The notes below the pieces were generated by a model. That model saw only the letters and a list, made by a program, of their open reading frames with translations. It was not told the origin of the DNA and did not search any database. From the IMG/VR virus record IMGVR_UViG_3300033981_001677, positions 1 through 39,797 of that record: 39,797 bases of DNA, one strand, 5' to 3'. Made by a program: the position numbers and the translations under genes. The stretch is from a virus. This document shows positions 13,472-21,700 of the stretch, one piece after another (positions within the stretch are counted from its first letter, which is position 1; each line of letters starts with the position of its first letter).

Positions 13472-14252
13472 TGCTTTTCTCCTGTAACCCTAGTAATTTT
13501 AATGTTGCTTCTGTTTGTTCTTCTATGTCCATGTTGTCTGTTTCTATGACAAAAGACGCTATGTCTTTTACCTTGTCTAAAAACAGCTCACTTGAATGTG
13601 AACTTTGTTCCGTAGTAGATAGTCTACCATCTCTTTTGAGTAAACGGTTGTTCAATGTTTCTTCTGTTGCAGAATAATATATTACAATACCGTTAGGCAT
13701 CTTGAGAATTGATTTTGCTTCGTTTTCGTATCTAACATCTGATATTATAACACAGAAAGGATTTTCTTCTGCGTCTTCATCTAGTGAAGATACGTATTTT
13801 CTATAAAGATTCATTGTCTTATGTATTGCCCAGTGGCAGAAGCAGTCTTCGTAACCATCTCTACAAATATCTCCAGCTTTTTGCAAGAAAGATCTTGGCT
13901 TAACGCCTTCTGGTTCTATATTTAGTTCGTATATTTGGTTGACTTTTTCTATTAATAAATCGTAATCCGGTATGATGCCAATAGAAGATCTTCCGTATAT
14001 CTCATAGAGAGTATCGTGAAGCGCGTACTTCTTTCTTGAGTCAGCATTTAAACCTTGTATGTTTTTCTTGGAGGAAGCCATCTCGTATAATGGAAGGGCG
14101 TAAAATATATGGTCCCACTTCATACCGTACCTAAGGACTTCAAAGCCAGCTTTAGGAACTATCGATTCTGCTACAGAGGTCTTGCCGCTACCAGCTCTAC
14201 CAGCTAAACCTATAACAATAGGTTGTTGTTTTTTAAATGTTGTTTTTTCCAT
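13464..14252 (-). CDS. Deoxynucleoside monophosphate kinase
   Basis: From ATG 14252 the product is 262 residues. The P-loop GLAGRAGSGKTS (15-26) follows the first strand. CVIISDVRYENEAK looks like the phage dNMP kinase 'DVRFxNE' motif, and LLKRDGRLSTTEQSSHSSE is an Arg-rich lid. A role phosphorylating dNMPs fits the nearby RNR, ThyX and polymerase. A longer frame reaches 14300 but overlaps RNase H and lacks a ribosome site. The chosen ATG lies 8 nt after a TGATATAAT box, so the mRNA may be leaderless. Confidence 0.82.
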   Translation of the reverse strand: MEKTTFKKQQPIVIGLAGRAGSGKTSVAESIVPKAGFEVLRYGMKWDHIFYALPLYEMASSKKNIQGLNADSRKKYALHDTLYEIYGRSSIGIIPDYDLLIEKVNQIYELNIEPEGVKPRSFLQKAGDICRDGYEDCFCHWAIHKTMNLYRKYVSSLDEDAEENPFCVIISDVRYENEAKSILKMPNGIVIYYSATEETLNNRLLKRDGRLSTTEQSSHSSELFLDKVKDIASFVIETDNMDIEEQTEATLKLLGLQEKSNA

Positions 14253-14259
14253 GTGGTAT

Positions 14260-14268
14260 ATTATATCA
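14260..14268 (-). promoter_or_regulatory. Extended -10 (TGATATAAT) giving a probable leaderless start
   Basis: The box lies inside the 3' end of RNase H and only 8 nt before the kinase ATG at 14252, the distance at which transcription normally starts. There is no ribosome site between. Leaderless mRNAs are common in actinobacteria. Confidence 0.5.
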
Positions 14269-14700
14269 CGCTTTCTGGTAAGATGACATTCTTTTTTCAA
14301 GTTGATCTAAAAATTGGTTGCATAGTTGGTCAGGTTCCCAGACTATATTTCTGCTAACTTGAACAACCCTAAAATTAAACTCTTGCTTAACATCTTCTAT
14401 AGTCATCAGTAAAGGGAGCAGCGCCTTATTCTTGCATTTCCATTTTCCATTTATGTGGTTTGCCACTACAGCAGAATCAGTATATATGATTGGGTCTAGA
14501 AACCCAGACATACTACAAACAAGTAAACCGGCAATTACGGCCTCGTATTCTGCCTCATTATTACTTCTAGACCCAAGCCCCCTTGCAAACTGAGCCACTT
14601 TTTTTCTATTCTTATATACGACAGTAGCGCAAGACGCTTCTCCTATCTTTTTTTGTCCTTGCCCCCTTGAAGCTCCATCACAAAAAACCTCTATATGCAT
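14266..14700 (-). CDS. rnhA: Ribonuclease H (type I-like)
   Basis: The 144 residues have the RNase HI order of acidic residues: D8 (VFCDGASRG), E49 (NNEAEYEAVIAGL), D75 (IIYTDSAVVANHI) and D124 (VWEPDQLCNQF). Length and motif order fit a stand-alone RNase H of the kind that also appears in reverse transcriptases and actinobacterial proteins. It would cut RNA in RNA:DNA hybrids, for example primers made by the phage primase. It lies 4 bases downstream of a 74-codon unknown gene. Confidence 0.88.
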   Translation of the reverse strand: MHIEVFCDGASRGQGQKKIGEASCATVVYKNRKKVAQFARGLGSRSNNEAEYEAVIAGLLVCSMSGFLDPIIYTDSAVVANHINGKWKCKNKALLPLLMTIEDVKQEFNFRVVQVSRNIVWEPDQLCNQFLDQLEKRMSSYQKA

Positions 14701-14704
14701 GTGC

Positions 14705-14929
14705 CTACTGCAACTCTACGTAACATTCTATGTTTCTTTCTTTTGCTACTTCAACAAGCTTCTTCTCCTGTTTTGTAGTAGTTATTATCATCGTTGCAAA
14801 TAATAAATAATTCTTTGACTTATACCTTACCTGTGTTGGGTAGTCTAAAGACTTTCTTGTTTCGGAATAAAATTCTTCCGGTGTTTCTACGCACTTATAG
14901 TGGGCTATGTACTTGACTGCCATTACCAT
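14705..14929 (-). CDS. Hypothetical small protein
   Basis: The 74 residues (MVMAVKYIAHYKCVETPEEF...) look like a small alpha/beta protein with two beta-type segments (AVKYIAHYKCV, YLLFATMIITTT) and a C-terminal helix plus strand (VEVAKERNIECYVELQ). The start could be ATG 14929 or ATG 14923; the latter gives a TAATG junction with the gene upstream. No motif is recognised. It lies between a helical protein and RNase H in the same operon. Confidence 0.6.
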   Translation of the reverse strand: MVMAVKYIAHYKCVETPEEFYSETRKSLDYPTQVRYKSKNYLLFATMIITTTKQEKKLVEVAKERNIECYVELQ

Positions 14930-15438
14930 TGGGTATACTCACTTTCGGAATGCATTCCTTTGTCTTCTCTTGCTGAAGCTATTTGCATTGATTGAACCTT
15001 GTCCATTAATTTTCTAGCCGACTCAGAAGCTATTCTAGAAGAAGTCTCCATCGACTCTGCTAAGTTGACTATAGCTTCTGCAGTCACCATAGCCTCGTAT
15101 TCGCCTTCTGCTGCAGTCAGCGCTGATGCTTCTCTTTCGGCTTCGTTCTTGCCGTTTCTATTCTTCTTGTAGATTCTTTTATACCTACCTTCTACTATCT
15201 TATAATGGGCTCTAGCCATACCAGCAAATCTAGCTGCTCTACCAAAGGCGTTGGAAGTTTTAGCTACAAGATTAGCTAGGTCATGGATACCTAAATCTAC
15301 ATTATCCATATCTGGTATTTCAATAAAATACTTTTTATAGTTTTCACCCGCAGCGTAAGCATTTAGCACCTCTGTTATCTGAGGGCTTAAAAAATCGCTA
15401 AGTAAGCGGTGTAGCGTTTGTAGATTTTGATCTTCCAA
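14923..15438 (-). CDS. Hypothetical all-helical protein, TTG start
   Basis: The 171-residue product starts at TTG 15438, supported by AAAGGA about 8 nt upstream; the next in-frame ATG is 43 codons later. It is helical and charged, with a basic segment (AHYKIVEGRYKRIYKKNRNGKNEAE, quoted in parts as AHYKIVEGRYKR / NRNGKNEAE) and two long Ala/Glu-rich helices. The basic-helix-then-long-helices plan is reminiscent of UvsY-type recombination mediators, but that is a weak resemblance. It directly follows the sigma factor gene. Confidence 0.65.
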   Translation of the reverse strand: MEDQNLQTLHRLLSDFLSPQITEVLNAYAAGENYKKYFIEIPDMDNVDLGIHDLANLVAKTSNAFGRAARFAGMARAHYKIVEGRYKRIYKKNRNGKNEAEREASALTAAEGEYEAMVTAEAIVNLAESMETSSRIASESARKLMDKVQSMQIASAREDKGMHSESEYTQW

Positions 15439-15442
15439 TTTT

Positions 15443-16138
15443 TTATTCCTTTACGAATTTGAAAAGATCCTCTAGATTTGAGGATGCTATTATTGATTTA
15501 ATTTTATCTCTTATATCTTTTAAGTGTTCTCTAACTGTGTTAGGATGCTCTGTTATTCTTTCTGCTATCTCCGAAGATTTCTTTCCATCAACAAACCTCC
15601 ATTTTAGCAGCTGTCTCTCTTGAATGGATAGCTGGTTGAAAGGTTCTGCCGCAGTAGTCCCAAGAACCCACATCTCATCTATTGATTCAACACATAACAG
15701 CTTTGCTAGATCGTACTCTACTGGTGGAGCCTTGAACCCTACTTGTTGTTCGCCGTCTTCTGGTTCGTAATCATCATCTGTTATAAGCGGAAATGTTTTT
15801 CTTCCTAGTTGATCTATTAAGAATGTGTCAACATTTTTCTTCAATAAGTAGAAGAAATAACTATAAAGGAATGCGCTAAATGGTATAGGCCCTTTCTCGG
15901 AGTCTTTCCTTTGATACCTGCCTATGCACTGAAAGAACGTCATGTCGACAGTCTGCCTGATGTCTTCTTCGTCCCCGTACCTTTTTGCCATGTAGGTTAT
16001 TCCCCTCATCGCTTCATTAACTATCTTCAAAGCAGAAGGGTTCATCTTGTTCCTTACCAAGGCTAGCCTTGCGTAATTGTCTTTTATAAAAAGAGCTATG
16101 AACCTTCTTATGTCATAATCTGCTAGGTTGTACTTTCC
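15443..16138 (-). CDS. Phage sigma factor, C-terminal part after a +1 frameshift
   Basis: This frame is open from about 16165 and makes sense from 16138 (GKYNLADYDIRRFIALF, region 2-like) to the stop at 15443. It ends in a clear sigma region 4 helix-turn-helix: LSIQERQLLKWRFVDGKKSS, then EIAERITEHPNTVREHLK. No ATG is available for the region 2 part; the first ATG is at 16045, with a TTG at 16060. Its missing N-terminus is encoded in the preceding frame (16113-16292). Joined at 16139, the two parts give about 282 residues, a normal phage or ECF-like sigma length. It would direct host RNA polymerase to phage promoters. Confidence 0.8.
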   Translation of the reverse strand, partial: GKYNLADYDIRRFIALFIKDNYARLALVRNKMNPSALKIVNEAMRGITYMAKRYGDEEDIRQTVDMTFFQCIGRYQRKDSEKGPIPFSAFLYSYFFYLLKKNVDTFLIDQLGRKTFPLITDDDYEPEDGEQQVGFKAPPVEYDLAKLLCVESIDEMWVLGTTAAEPFNQLSIQERQLLKWRFVDGKKSSEIAERITEHPNTVREHLKDIRDKIKSIIASSNLEDLFKFVKE

Positions 16139-16292
16139 GGTAGTACAGCATTGTAGAATACTTTGTCAAAAAGTTATTGAAAACTTTTATCAATTCATTT
16201 TGAGCGGACATGTTTCCATCTTTTGCTTTTTGAATCAAGTCCTGCATTTCGTTTTCTTCTAAGGTGTAATACTGTTCCTTATATGCCGCCAT
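16113..16292 (-). CDS. Phage sigma factor, N-terminal part (frameshift partner)
   Basis: ATG at 16292 opens 59 codons: MAAYKEQYYTLEENEMQDLI...FNNFLTKYSTMLYY and then an out-of-place RKVQPSRL before TGA 16113. The first 51 residues look like the N-terminal sigma region (acidic start, then 'LI-x-KAKDGNMSAQNELI'), and the following region 2 sequence continues at once in the +1 frame. GGGAAGG ahead of the start is a good ribosome site, and the gene begins 1 base after the nuclease stop. Loss of one C (position 16139) restores a continuous protein. Confidence 0.65.
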   Translation of the reverse strand: MAAYKEQYYTLEENEMQDLIQKAKDGNMSAQNELIKVFNNFLTKYSTMLYYRKVQPSRL

Positions 16293-16293
16293 T

Positions 16294-16860
16294 TTATTTG
16301 CCTTCCCATTTGTATATTAATTCAAAGTAATAATCCCTGATATCTTCATAGAAAATTACATTAGGTACTTCTAGGTCTTCGACAAACTTTTTGGCTTCAT
16401 TTGAATACCTGCTTATGATCATCGTGAACTTACTAAACTCTTCTGGATAATACCTTTTAAATCTTTTAATTTTTATTTTACTTTTTTCATCTAGATAACC
16501 TTTTATCTCAATCCATTCTTGAGTTTTATTAAAATAAAAATCAGGAGTATAAGATTTAGTTCCCCTTTTAATCGGGTATGTAAAAACTTTTGGTTCAAAT
16601 TCAAAATCTATTTTATATATGAGAGCAAGCCTTGCAAAGTTTGCTTCCCAATTAGACCTTACGTTTATTCCTATGTCTTCTCTGTATCCAGTTTTTGTGT
16701 ACCTGTACAAGTTGCCTTTGCCGCCTTTGGGTGATACACTATCCTCTTGCGGTATATTTTTATTTAAATATTTCTTAGCAGCGGCTTTAAAATTCGGATG
16801 TTTTGATTGAAAAGATTTTTCCAAAAAAAACTCGTCTGGCTTGACAACTGTGATGCTCAT
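16294..16860 (-). CDS. PD-(D/E)XK endonuclease
   Basis: The 188 residues have the core VRSNWEANFARLALIY (E72) with SYTPDFYF (D107) and EWIEIKGYLD (E118, K120). Together these give the E...D...ExK active site of PD-(D/E)XK nucleases, of the kind seen in TnsA-like and phage restriction-like endonucleases. The N-terminal 60 residues are Lys-rich. AAGGAT precedes the ATG, which faces a symmetric promoter region shared with the plus-strand gene 16948. The stop lies 1 base before the sigma factor start, so the two are one transcript. Role could be host DNA breakdown, recombination or exclusion. Confidence 0.85.
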   Translation of the reverse strand: MSITVVKPDEFFLEKSFQSKHPNFKAAAKKYLNKNIPQEDSVSPKGGKGNLYRYTKTGYREDIGINVRSNWEANFARLALIYKIDFEFEPKVFTYPIKRGTKSYTPDFYFNKTQEWIEIKGYLDEKSKIKIKRFKRYYPEEFSKFTMIISRYSNEAKKFVEDLEVPNVIFYEDIRDYYFELIYKWEGK

Positions 16861-16890
16861 GAGATATCCTTACTGCTTGTTAGTTATACC

Positions 16891-16902
16891 TATTATATAA
16901 TA
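16891..16902. promoter_or_regulatory. Symmetric divergent -10 region (TATTATATAATA)
   Basis: A 12-base palindrome provides TATAAT on both strands, between the minus-strand nuclease/sigma operon (ATG 16860) and the plus-strand gene (ATG 16948). It could serve as a divergent promoter pair. Confidence 0.5.
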
Positions 16903-16947
16903 CTTTTAAATAAAATACAAGTTAACCACTCAGAATAGGAAAATAAG

Positions 16948-17124
16948 ATGACAACATTAAACTTACTAGTTAATAATTTTGTAGCTGATATGCAGAGCTC
17001 GGCAGTTAAGACTCTCGAACTGCTTGGTTACAGCACAGATGATGCAATCAAGGTAGTTATCGAAAGCGACAATGGCGTTGACCTTGTAGCTGATTCAGTT
17101 AACAACGCAACTTACAGTATCTAA
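16948..17124 (+). CDS. Orphan plus-strand small protein
   Basis: ATG 16948 opens 58 codons: MTTLNLLVNNFVADMQSSAV...VNNATYSI. It has AGGAAAATAAG upstream, its own TATAAT and a strong terminator immediately downstream, so it is a monocistronic unit inserted between minus-strand operons. The sequence looks like two or three helices with a polar C-terminus; the 'LGYSTDDAIKVVIES' part loosely recalls a UBA-like helix bundle. No family is recognised. The isolated, terminated arrangement suggests strong or early expression, perhaps a host-takeover protein, which is inference. Confidence 0.72.
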   Translation: MTTLNLLVNNFVADMQSSAVKTLELLGYSTDDAIKVVIESDNGVDLVADSVNNATYSI

Positions 17125-17143
17125 TTTAAATTAATTAGACAAC

Positions 17144-17950
17144 TTAGCCCAGGGCCTTTCGGCTCTGGGCTTTTTTGTTGCGCATAACTCCGGTTGCACA
17201 AGCACCGGACTTTGCATGGTCGCAGAAAGAACAGACTCTTTCATTGGACGTAGTAGGGAAGCTGATGTCATTCCTAATCTTATTACCCTGTTCGATCAAG
17301 TTATCGTAGGCAGATTGGATGTCCTCGTCAGTAAACAAATGGCCCTTGCGCTTACCTGATCTTAGGTAATAAAGCTCCGCATAGATCTGCTTGTCAGGAT
17401 AGGCTAGCTTGGCTGCCAGAGCGTATATACCGAGCTGTAGGTTGTCTTTAATGGATTTTTGCGATACTTCCCACTTACCGGTTTTATAATCTATAATCTC
17501 GATTCTGTCGTCGTATTCATCGACTCTATCTATGAAACCATTAACATTAAATGGACCTACAATAAAGTTAAAACCCATTTCTTTATGTTTAATATGTAGG
17601 GTCTCACCGGAATGTCTATCGTAGAATTCGTTTAATATCTCTTTGCCAACTGATATAAGCTCAGAGTTAATAATAGAATTAGGATCCCACTCAGACTTCT
17701 TTTGTTCATAAGAATTAAAAAGACTCTCTATGTCTAGGTCTTTTTCGTTGGAAAGATTATCCTCTAACACGGAGTGAACTATATTGCCTAGTACGGCTGC
17801 CTCTCCAAATAGTCTAGGTTCTTTTTGTATGTAGCCATAAAAGTATTTTGCTGGGCACATTTTGTAAGTGTCAATCCTAGAATACGACAAGTCCATCAAG
17901 GACATTCTTTCCAAGTCAGAAAGATCTGCTACCGATTTAATGTTTATCAT
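17144..17950 (-). CDS. RecB/AddB-like PD-(D/E)XK nuclease with Cys cluster
   Basis: The 268-residue protein of the PD-(D/E)XK (PDDEXK_1/Cas4-like) superfamily has LSYSRIDTYKMCPAKYF with C32 and GNIVHSVLED with H59. Its active site is FIDRVDEYDD with D141 and EIIDYKTG with D154 and K156, then QLGIYALAAKL with the family Gln/Tyr. C240, C243 and C251 (VCSFCDHAKSGAC) complete a four-Cys set with C32, the pattern that holds a 4Fe-4S cluster in AddB and Cas4. It is likely a DNA exonuclease or resection enzyme in recombination. Its ATG directly follows the stop of a 55-codon gene. Confidence 0.88.
   Translation of the reverse strand: MINIKSVADLSDLERMSLMDLSYSRIDTYKMCPAKYFYGYIQKEPRLFGEAAVLGNIVHSVLEDNLSNEKDLDIESLFNSYEQKKSEWDPNSIINSELISVGKEILNEFYDRHSGETLHIKHKEMGFNFIVGPFNVNGFIDRVDEYDDRIEIIDYKTGKWEVSQKSIKDNLQLGIYALAAKLAYPDKQIYAELYYLRSGKRKGHLFTDEDIQSAYDNLIEQGNKIRNDISFPTTSNERVCSFCDHAKSGACATGVMRNKKAQSRKALG
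17146..17176 (+). terminator. Intrinsic terminator of the plus-strand orphan
   Basis: An 11-bp stem (AGCCCAGGGCC/GGCTCTGGGCT, one G-U pair) with a TTTC loop and a TTTTTT tail on the plus strand, beginning 22 nt after the orphan stop. It overlaps the 3' end of the convergent nuclease gene. Confidence 0.9.
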
Positions 17951-18118
17951 TTATTCCTTTAGATTGTCAGGGGAGAATATTAAAGTTCCATGTTCATCGA
18001 ATTCTCTTCCGAGGTCATCGATATAATGATTGTTGTAAATGTTTCTATAAGACCCGTTTGGCATTGGGACCCAGCCAGTATCGCCCAGCTCCATTTCGTC
18101 ATAGTTTTCTTTCTTCAT
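17951..18118 (-). CDS. Small hypothetical protein
   Basis: ATG 18118 opens 55 codons (MKKENYDEMELGDTGWVPMP...FSPDNLKE) ending at TAA 17951-17953. It is fitted exactly between its neighbours: the upstream stop TAG lies immediately before the ATG and the nuclease ATG immediately after the stop, typical of an operon gene. The protein is acidic and Asn/Tyr-rich with a 'NIYNNHYIDDLGREFDEHG' segment. No function is assigned. Confidence 0.65.
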   Translation of the reverse strand: MKKENYDEMELGDTGWVPMPNGSYRNIYNNHYIDDLGREFDEHGTLIFSPDNLKE

Positions 18119-18352
18119 CTATTGTTCCTCTTCTTCATCTACAGAGTTAGTTTGGATAACACAATTCATTATAGACTCCATATTAAACCAATAGTTAAGC
18201 ACTCCGTATAAGTGCTCGAGTTCTTCTTTTGTTGCGTTAAAACCTGCTGCACCAGATTGAATAAAAAACAAAGGCTTTTCTTCGTCTATTGATTCGTACT
18301 CTACAAGGACAACGTTGCCCATGTGCATTCTGCCTACTTCTGCTCTTAACAT
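18119..18352 (-). CDS. Hypothetical small acidic protein
   Basis: The 77 residues begin with a short beta-rich domain (NVVLVEYESIDEEKPLFFIQSG), followed by a helix (KEELEHLYGVLNYWFNMES) and an acidic tail (SVDEEEEQ). No motif is recognised. It sits between the Cys-rich gene upstream (3-base gap) and the 55-codon gene downstream (abutting). Confidence 0.65.
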   Translation of the reverse strand: MLRAEVGRMHMGNVVLVEYESIDEEKPLFFIQSGAAGFNATKEELEHLYGVLNYWFNMESIMNCVIQTNSVDEEEEQ

Positions 18353-18355
18353 AAA

Positions 18356-18721
18356 TTAGTCTCCAACTATTGTTATAGGGTTCCAGTTTGGATCGCCCAT
18401 TTTATTTCTCATGTCATTAACGTAAGAGTCCCAATCTCTTTCGTCTTCTGATTTCTTCTCTATCTTCACGGTGCCTGCATACGGGTTTGATTTAAATCTA
18501 GTTATGACTATTCGACCCTGCTGGGTTTTCCATCTTAGTATCCCGTTTCTGCAATCACAATAGTCATCCTGACATGGCTCTATCATCCCTTGCGGATCAT
18601 ATCTTCCACTGCATCCGTTACACTTTGTGTAACGTTCTTTGTTCTCGCATCTGCCACAAGAATGACAATACTTCCAACAATCTTTTTCTGTTGGATTTTG
18701 AAAACTGCCTATCGCTGCCAT
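18356..18721 (-). CDS. Cys-rich zinc-binding-type protein
   Basis: The 121 residues carry nine cysteines in the first 57 positions (C15, C19, C22, C25, C34, C37, C50, C55, C57), including KYCHSCGRCENKERYTKCNGC, quoted here as KYCHSCGRC and YTKCNGC. This suggests one or two zinc ribbons or knuckles. The C-terminal half is charged (KKSEDERDWDSYVNDMRNK). GGAG precedes the ATG. It follows the DnaE polymerase by 11 bases, so a replication or transcription accessory role is possible but unproven. Confidence 0.68.
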   Translation of the reverse strand: MAAIGSFQNPTEKDCWKYCHSCGRCENKERYTKCNGCSGRYDPQGMIEPCQDDYCDCRNGILRWKTQQGRIVITRFKSNPYAGTVKIEKKSEDERDWDSYVNDMRNKMGDPNWNPITIVGD

Positions 18722-18732
18722 AACTCTCCTAT

Positions 18733-21700
18733 TTATAGTATGATTGTGTCAAGTAAGGCTTCTGCTTTTCTGTTTGTTGTTTTGTTAAAACGATAAACAA
18801 AAGTCCCTAAATTATTGTTTACCTTAAGATAAACCTGTTTATTACCATTGTGCGCATTTATTATATCACAAATCTGTTGTATCTTTTCTGAGTTTAAAGT
18901 ATCTATTTCCAAATAGATAGCCTTACCGCTAAACAATGTAGCGTGGTCTATCTTTTCTATGTTAGAAAGGAAAACTCTATAGCTTGAATTCTCATCATCG
19001 GTTTCTCTATTCAGAGTTCCAGATATGTAAACTATTTCACCTGCTTTAAAAAAATCATCTGAATAGTTTTTAGCGTCCTTAGGAAAGACTATTATTTCTA
19101 ACTCACCAGTTGGATCCTCAATGTTAAACTTAAACATTCTTGCACCTTTTTTGGTTATTATTTTTTTAGATGCAGTGATGATTCCTCCGACCTTAAGGTA
19201 GCTATTAGTCGCACACTCTGGTATCTGGATAAGCTCAACATCAATGTTTGGTTTCATCTTGTCCCAAGTCCCCTCTAGGGGGTGCTTTGTAACGTAGATA
19301 CCTAGCTCTTCTTTTTCTTTTTCTAAAATAGAAAGTTCAACTGATCTATTTAAGTCTTCATCTTCCATTTCTGGTATCAATTCGTCTAGTGCCCCAGCGT
19401 AAGACAGGTGCTCTAAAGTAGATTTTTTTAGCACGGTTGGATCACATCTTCTAAAAAAGTCATACATACTAGAGTATGGTTTTTCGGTATCTCTTTTTAG
19501 TATTATGGACTCTGCTATCGAAGCACCGATGCCGCTTACTGAACCCAAACCAAACAAGATGTTATTATCATCTTCAACTTCAAAGTCTATGCCAGATTTG
19601 TTGATCGATGGAGGAAGAACATTTATATTCAACTTCCTACAATCGTTTAGATACAAGAATAGTTTTTCTTTATTGCCAGCCACTGAAGTTATTAAAGCTG
19701 CCATGTACTCAGCAGTGTAATGAGTTTTTAAGTATGCGGTCACATAAGATATCATTGCGTAACTTGCTGCGTGAGCTCTGTTGAAACCGTATCCACCGAA
19801 GAACTCAATGTCAGAAAATATTTTATCTGCAATTGACTTTGTCAAACCTGAGTTCTCAATGCAGCCTGTAACAAAACTTTTTCTTATTTTTGCTATCTTG
19901 TCCATCTGCTTCTTACCGATTACTTTTCTTAAGTCATCGGCTTCGCTAGCAGAAAAGCCAGCAAGGCTTCGCGCTACTGCTAAGACATCTTCCTGATAAA
20001 GCATGATGCCTAAAGAGGAACCTAATGCCTCCTCCATCTTTTCATGTACATAAGATATCTTTGCCTTACCATTTTTTCTATCTATGTAAAGCTTATCCAT
20101 ACCGGATCCCATTGGGCCTGGTCTATAAAGTGATATCAAAGCCATAATGTCTTGGATTGATCTTGGCTGCATTTGTATCATCAGCTCGCGCATACCTGCA
20201 GACTCTAACTGAAAAACACCCATAGCGTTACCTTTGCACAGTTCCTTATAGGTATTCTCATCGTCTAAAGGTAGGTCATCAAGTATTATCTTTTGACCTG
20301 TTCTTTTCTCTACAGTTTTTATGCACTGATCTATAACGCCAAGGTTTCTTAAACCAAGAAAGTCTATTTTTAATAGCCCACATTGTTCTACTCTGCCCAT
20401 GTCCCACTGCGTAACTAATGGGTTGTCAGCTCCCTTTTTCATAACTGGAAGATACTCTATTAATGGCTCTTTGGATATAACAATACCTGCAGCGTGGATG
20501 CCAGTCTGTCGGACCACGCCCTCTAAACCAAATGCCGTGTCTATAATCAGCTTGCTATTTTCTTCTGTGCTATAAGCTGCGCTAAATTCGGTAACCTGCA
20601 TACAGTCGTTCAAGTTTTTTGAAACACCCAGCACTGGAGGTGGAACTAGCTTTGCTATTCTATCTCCGCTTGCATAATCAAGGCCAAGAGCTCTAGCTGC
20701 ATCTCTAATGGATTGCTTTGCACCTGTTCTATTGAATGTGCAAATATGGGCTACTTTATCTTCACCATATTTTTGTCTTGCATACTCGATAACTTTGTCT
20801 CTGTGTCTATCGTCAAAGTCCAAGTCAATGTCGGGCATTGACTTTCTTCCCTCTACAAGGAATCTTTCAAACAATAGACCAAACTTAATCGGGTCTAAGT
20901 TAGTTATACCAAAAGCATAGGAGAGAATACTTCCCGCTGCTGAACCTCTTCCCCAGCCAACCGTTATATCATTAGACTTAGCCCAGCGCACAAGGTCGGA
21001 AACAACCAAAAAGTATTCTGGGAAACCCATTTCTTTTACTACTCTTATTTCATGCTGTGCTCTATCAATGATATTTTGTGGTAAGTTTTGTCCATACTTT
21101 TCTCTTAGGCCATCCCATGCTAATCTTTCAAAGTATTCTGTAGAGCTTTCTTTTGTGGGTATTGGAAAATTAGGAAAATGTATATCACCAAAATCTAACT
21201 TAAGGTCTATCATGTCATAGACATGCATAGTATTTTTTAGTTGGTCTTCAGAAAATACAGAAGCCATTTCATCATAAGATTGTAGATAAAAATGATCACC
21301 AGAAAAAGAAAATCTATCTGGGGTATGTATGTTTGAGTTAGTGGCAACACATAACATTATGTCGTGAGCATGCGCGTCACGTTGATGAACGTAGTGACAG
21401 TCACCAGATGGGATAATCTTTGCGCCTATATGATTAGCTACCTTAATCAAATCTGGTATGATCGCAAGCTGCTCTGCTATGCCATGGTTTTGAATTTCGA
21501 TAAAATAGTTTTCTTTGCCCACAATCTGCTGCATCTTAGCTGCGTGGTTCAAGGCTGTTTTATAATCTTTTCTTAAAAGAGCCTGCGAAACTTCTCCGTT
21601 GAGACAACCAGATAGAACTATTATTCCTTCAGAGTGTTGTGATATTAAATCATGGTCCACTCTTGGCTTTACATAGTATCCTTCCGTAAAGGCTTTAGAC

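Noticed and set aside
14923-15438. UvsY recombination mediator assignment
   Set aside because: Only a general resemblance of helical plan and a basic 'Y-K...N-G-K' segment; not enough to name the gene.
18590-18796. Plus-strand frame opposite the Cys-rich gene
   Set aside because: It is the antisense of the Cys-rich and dnaE genes and shows no start signal.
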